A DNA stretch of 31,209 nt from JACJYE01 sp964432875. GTDB taxonomy: Bacteria; Bacteroidota; Bacteroidia; Chitinophagales; Saprospiraceae. The stretch covers positions 1-31,209 of the forward strand of contig CAYSPJ010000056.1 of NCBI GenBank assembly GCA_964432875.1. Reading direction: 5' to 3'. A program made the translations under genes and the position numbers. Of the stretch, positions 23,900 to 31,209 are shown in pieces. How positions within the stretch are numbered: position 1 is the first letter of the stretch; every line of letters starts with the position of its first letter. The notes beneath the pieces are model-generated. The model was not told the origin of the DNA and did no database searches. It saw only the letters and a list, made by a program, of their open reading frames with translations.

Positions 23900-24110
23900 A
23901 GAACAAGTTTTTGTGCAAGGCATCAATCGCCCGGACGGATTTTGGATGCAAATCTTAATTGTTTGGTTTTTGGCAGGTGTAGGGAGCGCAGCGAACTAGG
24001 GGCCTTAAAAAAATAGCTGCTTCTATTTCAGAGCTAAAGTATAGAAATATGCCGTGTAATCGAGTTTTTTTGATTTTTTTCTTCCCCCCGATAGCTGATT
24101 AAGCGATTTG

Positions 24111-25022
24111 TCACGCTTTATCCAACGCTTTTGCCACCACTTCCGCCAGCAATTCTGCTGCGGGCGGATGAAAGCGGAACCAAAGCTCTGGCTCGATCAA
24201 TTCCAGCTCGCCCAGGGCGAGCTGGCCATCGTTGTCACGGAAAATATCAACGCGGGCATAGGCCGGGATAGGATAACAGGCGGCCACAGCCTGTTCGGCA
24301 AATGCTATTTCCGCCGGGCTTGGCACATAAGGATGCACCGTGCCGCCAAAATCGTCTTGTACCCGAAAATCTCCAGCTTTGGCTATTTTTAAAATGGCGT
24401 GGCTAAATCGGCCGCCGAAAACCATCATGGCGACCTCACCCTGATGGACAATCTGGTGCTGGAAGGCTTGGAGCATCATGTCTTCGGCGGCAATCAATCC
24501 CTGAAAAAGCGCTTCATGCGCAGCGGCTTGGCCGGCGTCCAACTTATACGTATGGCGGGCTGCCCCGGAAACCGTTGGCTTCAGTACGCTTTCCCGCCAG
24601 CCCGTCTGCTCATGAAGTTGCACCAGGCTAGTTGTAGCACCCCTGGGGATGATAATGGTCGGAGGGATATTGACGCCCCGGGCCTGTAAATCGAGCAAGT
24701 AGCGCTTATCCAGGTTCCAGCGGATGAGCGAGGTTGGATTGAGCAGCTGAGTCTGAACAGCTACCCGCTCCAGCCAGGCTGAAAACTCAGCAAAGCGGTG
24801 GAAATAGTCCCAGGTAGTACGGAAGAGCGCCAGGCGAGTGGAGCCCCAATCGAAACCTGGCGTCGCCCAATCCAAGCGGGCTACGCGCAACCCCCGCCGC
24901 TCCAGCGCCTCTTGCACCAGGCGGTCTTCGGTCAGGATATTTTCGACGTACCAGTCTCGCGCCTCCGGGCGTGGGCGTTCGTAGCGGGATTCGGTGAGGA
25001 TGACGACATCGAAGGCATTCAT
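24111..25022 (-). CDS. ATP-grasp family ligase (RimK/DcsG-like)
   Basis: The predicted protein has 303 residues. An N-terminal pre-ATP-grasp domain (FDVVILTESRYERP, LALFRTTWDYFHRFAEF) is followed by LIRWNLDKRYLLDLQARGV and the ATP-grasp core with ESVLKPTVSGAARHTY and EVAMMVFGGRFSHAILK. Metal and ATP ligands are expected in ARVDIFRD and LALGELELIEPELWF. This fits the ATP-dependent carboxylate-amine ligase superfamily that includes RimK, glutathione synthetase-like proteins and DcsG of D-cycloserine synthesis. The substrate is unknown. Its ATG is one base after the ileS stop (TAAcATG), so the two are probably translationally coupled. Confidence 0.8.
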   Translation of the reverse strand: MNAFDVVILTESRYERPRPEARDWYVENILTEDRLVQEALERRGLRVARLDWATPGFDWGSTRLALFRTTWDYFHRFAEFSAWLERVAVQTQLLNPTSLIRWNLDKRYLLDLQARGVNIPPTIIIPRGATTSLVQLHEQTGWRESVLKPTVSGAARHTYKLDAGQAAAHEALFQGLIAAEDMMLQAFQHQIVHQGEVAMMVFGGRFSHAILKIAKAGDFRVQDDFGGTVHPYVPSPAEIAFAEQAVAACYPIPAYARVDIFRDNDGQLALGELELIEPELWFRFHPPAAELLAEVVAKALDKA

Positions 25023-25023
25023 G

Positions 25024-28000
25024 TTATACCCCTCCGCTCCGTTCTACACGAATAAACGCTTTGATCTCTCCCGGCAGCTCGATCTCTTCCCCATCATGGA
25101 TCGTATCGGCCATGCGGAGCTCCTCAGTTAAGGTTTCAGCTTTGATGAAATCTCCAAAGCGTTCCACTGCGGGTATCAAAGCTGTATCGCGCTGCAGGGC
25201 TACGTGGATTTTATCGGTTACATCAAAGCCCTTATCCTTGCGGATGTTCTGGATGCGGTTGATGATGTCGCGAGCCATGCCTTCGGCCTCCAGCTCATCG
25301 TCGAGGGTGATGTCCAGTGCGACGGTAATGTCGTCGTCGCTGGCGACCTGCCATCCGGGGATGTCTTCGGCAGTGATCTCGAAGTCTTCGAGGCTCAGCT
25401 CATAGCCGTTGCCGCCGGCATTTAAGCGGAACTGCCCAGTCTTTTCAATCTGGGCGATGTCTTCCTGGCCGAGGGCGGCGATGGCCTCGGAAGCGGCCTT
25501 CATATCTTTACCCAGGCGGCGGCCCAGGGTCTTGAAGTTGGGCTTGATGCGCTTCTTGAGGATGCCGGATGTATCGGTCAAGTATTCAATAGCTTTCACA
25601 TTGACTTCTGCGAGGATGAGCTCTTTCACCCCTTCTACTTGCTCCTGGAAGCGGCTGTCCAGGATGGGCAGCAGTATCTTGTGCAAGGGCTGGCGCACGC
25701 GGATTTTCTCCTTTTTGCGCAAGGAGAGCGCCAATGAGGAGATGCGCTGGGCATAGTCCATGCGTTGTTCCAGGGGCTTATTGATGGCGGCTTCATCAGC
25801 CAGGGGCATATCGGTCAGGTGCACAGATTCGTGCTTTTCGAGCCGGGTCGCGTCATTGAGGTTGCGGTAGAGCCAATCGGCAAAAAATGGCGCGATGGGT
25901 GCCATGAGCTTAGACACCGTCAGCAGGCATTCGTAGAGGGTCTGGTAGGCGGCCAGTTTATCCTGTTCGGCCGCAGCGGAGCTGCCGTTCTGCTGTTGGG
26001 CAGGTTTCCAAAATCGGCGGCGGCACAGGCGCACGTACCAGTTGGAGAGGTTGTCGTTGACGAAGTCTTGTATTTTACGGGCGGCCTGAGTGGGCTCATA
26101 GTCTGCGTAGTTGGCATCTACCTCTTTGACCAGGCTGTGGAGCAGGGAGACGATCCAGCGGTCTATCTCCGGGCGCTCGGCCAGGGGGATGGGCGCTTCC
26201 TGGTGGTAGAAGCGGTCGATATTGGCATACAGGGCGAAGAAAGAATAAGTATTGTATAGCGTACCGAAAAACTTGCGCTGCACTTCTTCCAGCCCCTTCA
26301 CATCAAACTTGAGGTTATCCCAAGGGTTGGCGTTGCTCATCATATACCAACGGGTGACGTCAGCGCTATGCTTTTCGATAATCTCGAAAGGATTCACTAC
26401 ATTACCTTTGCTCTTGGACATTTTGTTGCCCTCGGCATCGAGTACTAGCCCATTGGAAACGACGGTTTTAAACGACACGCTATCAAACACCATAGCAGCG
26501 ATGGCATGCAGGGTGTAGAACCAGCCGCGGGTCTGATCCACGCCCTCGGCGATGAAGTCGGCCGGGAAGCTGTCGTGGAATTTTGCTTCGTTTTCAAAAG
26601 GGTAGTGCCATTGGGCATAAGGCATGGCACCCGAGTCAAACCAGACATCGATCAAATCCATCTCGCGATGCATGGGCTGGCCGCTGTCTGATACCAGCAC
26701 GACTTCATCGATATAAGGCCGGTGCAGGTCTGGCGGCAGTTGCTGATTCATGCCGAGGGCCAGGTTGGCTTGCTCGATGGCGGTACGCAGCTCTTCAACC
26801 GAGCCGATGCACTTTTCCTCCTGGTGGTCGGCGCTGCGCCAGATGGGCAGGGGGGTACCCCAGAAGCGGGAGCGGGAGAGGTTCCAATCCTGCAGGTTTT
26901 CCAGCCATTTCCCAAAGCGGCCTTCGCCGGTTGCTTTAGGCTTCCAGTTGATGGTTTGGTTGAGTTCGAACATGCGCTGCTTGGCCGCCGTCGCCCGGAT
27001 GAACCAACTGTCGAGGGGATAGTAGAGCACCGGCTTGTCGGTACGCCAGCAGTGCGGGTAGGAGTGGACGTACTTTTCGGAATGGAAGAGCTTATCTTCT
27101 TCCTTGAGCTTAATGACGATATCCACATCTACCGGGCGTTCCTCCACCTGGCCATAGTCCTTCACGTAACGGCCTGCGAAGTCCGTGACTTCTTTGACAA
27201 AGCGGCCCTGCTTGTCCACCAGCGGCATAGCGTTGCCCTGTTCATCCTGCACCATCAGCGGGGGGATGTCATTTTCACGGGCCACTTTAAAGTCATCGGC
27301 ACCAAAAGTAGGCGCGATGTGGACGATGCCAGTACCGTCCTCGGTGCTGACGAAGTCGCCCAGGAGCACGCGGAAGGCGGGCTTTTCAGGCTGGACGTAT
27401 GGCAGGAGTTGTTCATATTCCATACCTTCCAGCGCGGCACCTTTCATTTGCGCCACGATTTCCAGGTAGGGTATCGGCTTATTGCTAGCCTTGACCTCTT
27501 CGGGCTGAAGGCTAGGGTTGGCCTCGGTAAAATAGGCGTTCAGCCGGTCTTTAGCCAAAATGACGCTGGTAAGCTGGCCGGTATAGCGGTTGTAGGCGCG
27601 CACCTTGATGTAGTCAATATCTTTGCCCACCGCCAGGGCCGTATTGGAGGGCAAGGTCCAGGGAGTCGTCGTCCAGGCCAGGAAATATTCGTTTTCCGTG
27701 CCCTTTATTTTAAACTGGGCCACGGCCGAGGTGTCGGTAATATCGCGGTAAGCGCCTGGCAAGTTGAGCTCGTGGGAGCTAAGGCCCGTGCCGGCCGCCG
27801 GGGAGTAGGGCTGTATGGTGTATCCCTTGTATAGCAGCCCTTTGTCATAGAGCTGCTTCAGCAGCCACCAGACCGACTCGATGTAATCGTTTTCGAAAGT
27901 GATGTAGGGGTTGTCGAGGTCCACCCAATAGCCCATCTTGCGGGTGATTTCGTCCCACATATCTTTGTAGCGCATCACCGTTTCGCGGCATTTGAGGTTG

Positions 28001-28344
28001 TATTCCTCCATCGAGATGGACTTGCCGATGTCCTCCTTAGTGATGCCCAGCTCTTTCTCCACATTCAGTTCGATGGGTAGGCCGTGGGTATCCCAGCCGC
28101 CTTTACGCTCTACGCGCTTGCCCTTCATGCTTTGATAGCGGCAAAATAAGTCTTTGACCGTGCGGGCCATGACGTGATGGATGCCCGGCTTGCCATTGGC
28201 CGAGGGCGGGCCCTCGTAAAAGACGAAACCCTGCTCGGCAGGTCGCTGGGCAATACTCCTTTCGAAGATGCGCTCCGCTTCCCAAAAGCGGAGGATTTCC
28301 TGGTCGATTTGCGGGAGGTCGAGGCCTTTGTACTCTTTATACAT
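25024..28344 (-). CDS. ileS: Isoleucyl-tRNA synthetase, type 2-like with GXHH signature
   Basis: Charges tRNA-Ile with isoleucine in the cytoplasm. The predicted protein has 1106 residues, longer than E. coli IleRS (938) and in the range of eukaryote-like type 2 enzymes. The class I signature reads PSANGKPGIHHVMARTVKD, so the HxGH motif is GIHH (residues 54-57). KMSKS is intact (641-645, NKMSKSKGNVV). The editing (CP1) domain contains AWTTTPWTLPSNTALAV and GTGIVHIAPTFGADDF. The C-terminal half has the anticodon-binding helical bundle (DRWIVSLLHSLV, NWYVRLCRRRFWK). A promoter element lies just upstream. The GXHH swap is reported in mupirocin hyper-resistant IleRS2. Confidence 0.96.
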   Translation of the reverse strand: MYKEYKGLDLPQIDQEILRFWEAERIFERSIAQRPAEQGFVFYEGPPSANGKPGIHHVMARTVKDLFCRYQSMKGKRVERKGGWDTHGLPIELNVEKELGITKEDIGKSISMEEYNLKCRETVMRYKDMWDEITRKMGYWVDLDNPYITFENDYIESVWWLLKQLYDKGLLYKGYTIQPYSPAAGTGLSSHELNLPGAYRDITDTSAVAQFKIKGTENEYFLAWTTTPWTLPSNTALAVGKDIDYIKVRAYNRYTGQLTSVILAKDRLNAYFTEANPSLQPEEVKASNKPIPYLEIVAQMKGAALEGMEYEQLLPYVQPEKPAFRVLLGDFVSTEDGTGIVHIAPTFGADDFKVARENDIPPLMVQDEQGNAMPLVDKQGRFVKEVTDFAGRYVKDYGQVEERPVDVDIVIKLKEEDKLFHSEKYVHSYPHCWRTDKPVLYYPLDSWFIRATAAKQRMFELNQTINWKPKATGEGRFGKWLENLQDWNLSRSRFWGTPLPIWRSADHQEEKCIGSVEELRTAIEQANLALGMNQQLPPDLHRPYIDEVVLVSDSGQPMHREMDLIDVWFDSGAMPYAQWHYPFENEAKFHDSFPADFIAEGVDQTRGWFYTLHAIAAMVFDSVSFKTVVSNGLVLDAEGNKMSKSKGNVVNPFEIIEKHSADVTRWYMMSNANPWDNLKFDVKGLEEVQRKFFGTLYNTYSFFALYANIDRFYHQEAPIPLAERPEIDRWIVSLLHSLVKEVDANYADYEPTQAARKIQDFVNDNLSNWYVRLCRRRFWKPAQQQNGSSAAAEQDKLAAYQTLYECLLTVSKLMAPIAPFFADWLYRNLNDATRLEKHESVHLTDMPLADEAAINKPLEQRMDYAQRISSLALSLRKKEKIRVRQPLHKILLPILDSRFQEQVEGVKELILAEVNVKAIEYLTDTSGILKKRIKPNFKTLGRRLGKDMKAASEAIAALGQEDIAQIEKTGQFRLNAGGNGYELSLEDFEITAEDIPGWQVASDDDITVALDITLDDELEAEGMARDIINRIQNIRKDKGFDVTDKIHVALQRDTALIPAVERFGDFIKAETLTEELRMADTIHDGEEIELPGEIKAFIRVERSGGV

Positions 28345-28367
28345 ACACGCTTAGATTTAACAGGCTG

Positions 28368-28375
28368 CAAAAGTA
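28368..28375 (-). promoter_or_regulatory. -7 promoter element for ileS
   Basis: The minus strand reads TACTTTTG (TAnnTTTG) 23 bp before the ileS ATG, giving a leader of about 20 nt. Confidence 0.55.
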
Positions 28376-28383
28376 AACAAAAA

Positions 28384-28418
28384 AAAAGCTCTGGCAAGCC
28401 TCGCTTGCCAGAGCTTTT
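28384..28418. terminator. Bidirectional intrinsic terminator between yjbQ and ileS
   Basis: Fifteen-bp perfect arms (AAAAGCTCTGGCAAG at 28384-28398 with 28404-28418) enclose a 5-nt loop, flanked by A and T runs. It lies 180 bp past the yjbQ stop and just before the ileS promoter on the minus strand, so it insulates ileS from upstream transcription. Confidence 0.8.
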
Positions 28419-28599
28419 ATGCTGCAACCATGAGCATTTTACCCCAGCAAGCGGCGCTTGGGAATAATAATGCTAATGGCGATATGTGCGGCGAACTGAT
28501 ACATGATTAAGCTTTACGCCCCCAAAGGTAAGGGCATGCAGGGAGAAAATCAAATTTTTCCCGCTTCAAATGTGCCAATGGCGAATCAAATAGGAGTGG

Positions 28600-29010
28600 T
28601 TACCCCCACACCGTGGCTACCAGCTTGCGGCTGTTGGCATGGTTGCGGAACTCGCACAAGTAAATACCTTGCCAAGTACCCAGGTTGAGCTGGCCGTTGG
28701 TGATGGGCAGGCTGATGGACGAGCCGATCAGAGCCGCTTTGATGTGGGCCGGCATATCATCGGGGCCTTCGATGGTATGAGTTAGGAAAGGCATGCCTTC
28801 GGGTACGAGTTGGTTGAAGATGCTTTCGAAATCGGTGCGTACATCCGGGTCGGCATCCTCGTTGATGGCCAGGGCCGCAGAGGTGTGCTTGATGAAAAGG
28901 TGCAGGATGCCCGCCGCAGGCAAATCTGGCAATTGCTGGGTGATTTCCGCGGTGATGATGTGGTAACCGCGCGCATAAGGCGGAAGGCTAAATTCTTTCT
29001 GCCAGACCAT
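28600..29010 (-). CDS. YjbQ family protein (UPF0047)
   Basis: The predicted protein has 136 residues, the usual length of the family. Signature segments are LHLFIKHTSAALAINEDADPDV (with the conserved His and Glu-Asp) and GTWQGIYLCEFRNH near the C-terminus, followed by the Arg-Lys-Leu strand. YjbQ/UPF0047 proteins have weak thiamine-phosphate synthase activity in E. coli, and the physiological role is unsettled. It is 84 bp downstream of the barrel gene on the same strand and ends before a bidirectional terminator. Confidence 0.92.
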   Translation of the reverse strand: MVWQKEFSLPPYARGYHIITAEITQQLPDLPAAGILHLFIKHTSAALAINEDADPDVRTDFESIFNQLVPEGMPFLTHTIEGPDDMPAHIKAALIGSSISLPITNGQLNLGTWQGIYLCEFRNHANSRKLVATVWG

Positions 29011-29094
29011 ATGGTGGATGCTTTTGTACGGGGCACAAGATACGGCCTTTCTGCCAACTCCTTAAGCCGTTTTGTTCTTTGACAATTAGGGGGG

Positions 29095-29931
29095 CTAACG
29101 CCGTTGGCGCTTCCCGTAGCCTGGGCATTCGATATCGCCAAAGTAATAAACCAGGCCGACGCCCAGCATTACGAAGCTATCGTTGTTGTTGCTGTTGCCC
29201 CGCTGCGTGCCCCGGCGGCCGATTTGGCCGATGTCAGCGCCGGGCAGGCTAATGGAGCGGTCAGACATAGCCACCGCCAGCTCGCCCCGGGAGCGGGCCA
29301 GCTCTTTTTTATCGGGGTAAACAGTACTGACATCATCGAGGTAGTCGGTGAAGAGGTGGCGGGCGCTGAGCTCAAAATTGAGGCTCCAGGCGTAGCTCAG
29401 GTCCAGTTTGATACCCATGCCATAAACCCAGCCTCCGTTCACGCTATAGTACTCTTCGCCTTTGAATTGGCCTTCGGTGCCCAGCCCGCGAAGTTCGACC
29501 ATCTGCCCTTGGTACTCAGCTTTGGGGTTGAAATGAAACACATTGAAACCGACAAACATGTAGGGTGAAAAGAACTCGTCGCGGCTGCCGTGGGTGTAAG
29601 GCAGGAAATTAAATTCCAGTTGGAACACCCCTTCGAGCACATTGGATTCAAAACTGAGGTTGCGGGCCTGCTCAAAGGCATTGCTGGAGCGGGCGTCGTC
29701 GGCCATTACTTTGCCATAATTGGCCCCCATTTTCCAGGCCAGGCGGTTGTTGAAGTTGTAGCGGGTAATGATGCCCCCGGCCATGCCGGGCGTGCTCAAG
29801 TCGTAGTTGGTGTTCAGGTCGCCAAAGTAGTAGGAAGCGCCTAGCCAGCCGCCGGCTTCCCAGCCTTTTTGAGCGATGACAGTGGATATCGTCCCCAGGA
29901 TTATGCTGGCAAAAAGGAATACTTTCTTCAC
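29095..29931 (-). CDS. DUF6089-like outer-membrane beta-barrel protein, GTG start
   Basis: The predicted protein has 278 residues. With the GTG at 29931 it opens with a clean signal peptide (VKKVFLFASIILGTISTVIAQ; first residue Met in vivo). The mature part has alternating aromatic/Gly strands (GWLGASYYFGDLNTNYDLSTPG, ARNLSFESNVLEGVFQLEFNF, FVMLGVGLVYYFGD) typical of Bacteroidota DUF6089 barrels. No ATG exists at the signal peptide; in-frame ATGs lie far upstream, beyond the promoter element at 29973. Function in the outer membrane is unknown. Confidence 0.8.
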   Translation of the reverse strand: MKKVFLFASIILGTISTVIAQKGWEAGGWLGASYYFGDLNTNYDLSTPGMAGGIITRYNFNNRLAWKMGANYGKVMADDARSSNAFEQARNLSFESNVLEGVFQLEFNFLPYTHGSRDEFFSPYMFVGFNVFHFNPKAEYQGQMVELRGLGTEGQFKGEEYYSVNGGWVYGMGIKLDLSYAWSLNFELSARHLFTDYLDDVSTVYPDKKELARSRGELAVAMSDRSISLPGADIGQIGRRGTQRGNSNNNDSFVMLGVGLVYYFGDIECPGYGKRQRR

Positions 29932-30245
29932 GTTTGATTTGTTTTTAAGTGCCCGTCGATGATTTTGAGGTGCAAATATAGCCTGAAAATCGTGAATTAA
30001 ACGGAAAAAGCCCGTAGTGTGGTATGCGAGGTGCTGGTTAAGGGTAAAGTGACGCCACGCCAAGTCTCGAAATCTAAAGCCAGGCACTCGACTAAATGGA
30101 CAGACAATAAATAGAGCCATCTTCCCGAACTCCGCCAGCACCTGGCTGCGCCTGAGTTTGCCGGAGAGCCCGCAGGCATACGCTAATATATGGCACATTC
30201 CCGCAAACGAAGTGTCGAAAAAAGGCGTTTCCATAAAAAAAACAG
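29932..30245. other. Divergent intergenic region
   Basis: No gene recognised. It contains the barrel gene's -7 element at 29973 and a spaced inverted repeat AGGTGCTGG/CCAGCACCT at 30029-30037 and 30135-30143. The minus frame stays open across the gap but encodes nothing family-like. Confidence 0.45.
29973..29980 (-). promoter_or_regulatory. -7 promoter element for the barrel gene
   Basis: The minus strand reads TATATTTG, an exact TAnnTTTG match, 41 bp before the GTG start, supporting that start over upstream in-frame ATGs. Confidence 0.55.
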
Positions 30246-30470
30246 ATGGAAGAACTGCATAGCCTCCGAGACAGAATTTACCGGCTAGAGTACCGCCTGA
30301 GGATATTGGAGCGATTCTTGGATGCCAATGGCCTCATCCAAATGCACAAAGGGGAAAAAAGCGATCTCGACGCCATCCGCATTGAAGTGCTCAACGACAT
30401 GAGGAAAGAAATCAAGGACTTGCGGATTTCTTTTGACCCGGAGGCGGGGCTGAACTTTTACCACCCCTAA
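30246..30470 (+). CDS. Small coiled-coil protein of unknown function
   Basis: The predicted protein has 74 residues. It is almost wholly charged and helical, with leucine/isoleucine heptad spacing (LHSLRDRIYRLEYRLRILERFL) and a second helix (LDAIRIEVLNDMRKEIKDLR). No signal peptide or known domain is seen. It is followed 6 bp later by the Cys-cluster protein on the same strand, so an operon is likely. It may be a dimerising partner, but this is inference. Confidence 0.6.
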   Translation: MEELHSLRDRIYRLEYRLRILERFLDANGLIQMHKGEKSDLDAIRIEVLNDMRKEIKDLRISFDPEAGLNFYHP

Positions 30471-30476
30471 ATAGGA

Positions 30477-31209
30477 ATGCCTATGCCACAAGAAGACCTC
30501 ACCCCTTATCGGCACAACCAAGCGCTCAAAGCGCGCTACCGCGCCAGGGGCCTCCGCTGGGAGGAGGCCATCCCTGCTACCCCTTTCGACCTGGACCTCG
30601 AAAACTGGCGATTGATATCGCTGCTGGATTTTGTGGAAGCCTACGAGGCCTGCGGCCGCAGCCAAGAAGTCATGGAAGCCTGCGACAACCCCTTCCCACC
30701 CATCCACCCCATGATTTCGCCGCAAGATGATTGGTACCGCTTCAAGCTCTGGCTCCAGGGCGAAGCGCTGAGCAAACCCCTCCCCGAGCAGATCGGCATC
30801 CAGCTCTCGGCCAAGCCCGCCGCCGAAATGAGCGATGCCGAAGTCGAAACAGAGCTAGACCGCCTGCTTGACGCCATGAAAAAAGCGGGCATCCGCATTG
30901 CCCTGGTCGATGGCCTGCCCGACCGCCTATTTTATACCTATCTGCTGGAGATGCTGCAAGAGGAAGACCAACTGATGACCGGCGGCGGCTGGACCATCGA
31001 TGGCTGCTCGGGCTACTGCCCCGGCTGCGTGCAGCGCCCTTGGTGCAACAGCGGACAGGACCTCTGCTGGTCAGAAGATGAGGAGGCCCAGGGCATCCAC
31101 TTCGTCGAAGCCCTCAAAGACTACGTCTCTCCCAGCCCGCATTCCCTAGAGCTCCTGCGCGAAGCGCAGCGGGAGCATGATGAGCGGATGAAGAAGTATA
31201 TGACGGATG
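30477..31209 (+). CDS. Cys-cluster protein of unknown function, 3' end outside the window
   Basis: The frame is open from ATG 30477 (or 30483; the sequence begins ATGCCTATGCCA) to the window end, at least 244 residues. I recognise no family. Visible features are a Trp/Leu-rich N-terminal half (GLRWEEAIPATPFDLDLENW), PFPPIHPMISPQDDWYRFKLWL, a segment LDRLLDAMKKAGIRIALVDGLP, and a cluster DGCSGYCPGCVQRPWC (C-x3-C-x2-C-x5-C) that could bind zinc or an iron-sulfur cluster. The tail is charged and helical. It is probably co-transcribed with the coiled-coil gene upstream. The open frames on the opposite strand are shadows. Confidence 0.7.
   Translation, partial: MPMPQEDLTPYRHNQALKARYRARGLRWEEAIPATPFDLDLENWRLISLLDFVEAYEACGRSQEVMEACDNPFPPIHPMISPQDDWYRFKLWLQGEALSKPLPEQIGIQLSAKPAAEMSDAEVETELDRLLDAMKKAGIRIALVDGLPDRLFYTYLLEMLQEEDQLMTGGGWTIDGCSGYCPGCVQRPWCNSGQDLCWSEDEEAQGIHFVEALKDYVSPSPHSLELLREAQREHDERMKKYMTD

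Noticed and set aside
26722..27834. Long plus-strand open frame (370 codons) inside ileS
   Set aside because: It is antisense to the conserved IleRS core, has no recognisable domain, and reflects codon bias of the real gene.
29932..30234. N-terminal extension of the barrel protein to an upstream ATG
   Set aside because: A TAnnTTTG element and a clean signal peptide with GTG start lie downstream; the extension has no family likeness.

Overview
The window reads as chromosomal DNA from a Bacteroidota bacterium, most likely a Saprospiraceae or Lewinella-type marine or activated-sludge lineage. The evidence is a GLPGLI-family secreted protein, a DUF3276/PUR protein, a DUF6089-like barrel, two TonB-dependent receptors with carboxypeptidase-regulatory N-termini, a giant adhesin with a type B type IX secretion (gliding-motility-associated) C-terminal domain, and several promoters with the Bacteroidota -7 element TAnnTTTG. 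The species cannot be named from the sequence alone.

Layout. 152-4520 (minus strand): small HTH protein, Cys-rich secreted peptide, GLPGLI protein and a large outer-membrane receptor. 4521-5148: a non-coding stretch rich in inverted repeats. 5149-8506: a divergent pair, TonB receptor (minus) and His-rich lipoprotein (plus), whose shared intergenic region carries two TGCAAC-N3-GTTGCA palindromes; this looks like a metal (possibly zinc) uptake module. 8496-10920 (minus): accA, a conserved Bacteroidota hypothetical gene and dapA in a tight operon. 11117-11512: tRNA-Asp followed by 2.4 tandem copies of a 139-bp unit that begins with the last 16 nt of the tRNA. 11644-15421: gyrB (minus) diverges from tsaE-ald (plus). 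15755-16265: PUR-family protein and a second small HTH protein related to the one at 4302. 16535-23899 (minus): a 2160-residue lectin/Ig-repeat adhesin followed by an SH3-like secreted protein. 24111-28344 (minus): ileS with a coupled ATP-grasp enzyme. 28600-29931 (minus): yjbQ and a barrel protein. 30246-end (plus): a coiled-coil protein and a Cys-cluster protein cut off by the window edge.

Most of the window is housekeeping (fatty acid, lysine, tRNA modification, topology, translation) mixed with cell-surface genes. The most unusual items are: (1) the tRNA-Asp tail repeats, whose arrangement resembles the E. coli tyrT/rtT repeats and whose hairpins show compensatory changes; (2) an isoleucyl-tRNA synthetase whose HxGH signature reads GIHH, the swapped form reported in mupirocin hyper-resistant enzymes; (3) the paired palindromic operators at the receptor/lipoprotein pair; (4) an alanine-dehydrogenase-like protein with Gln at the usual catalytic His position; and (5) two paralogous stand-alone HTH mini-proteins. 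I found no CRISPR array, no intact transposase and no phage genes.
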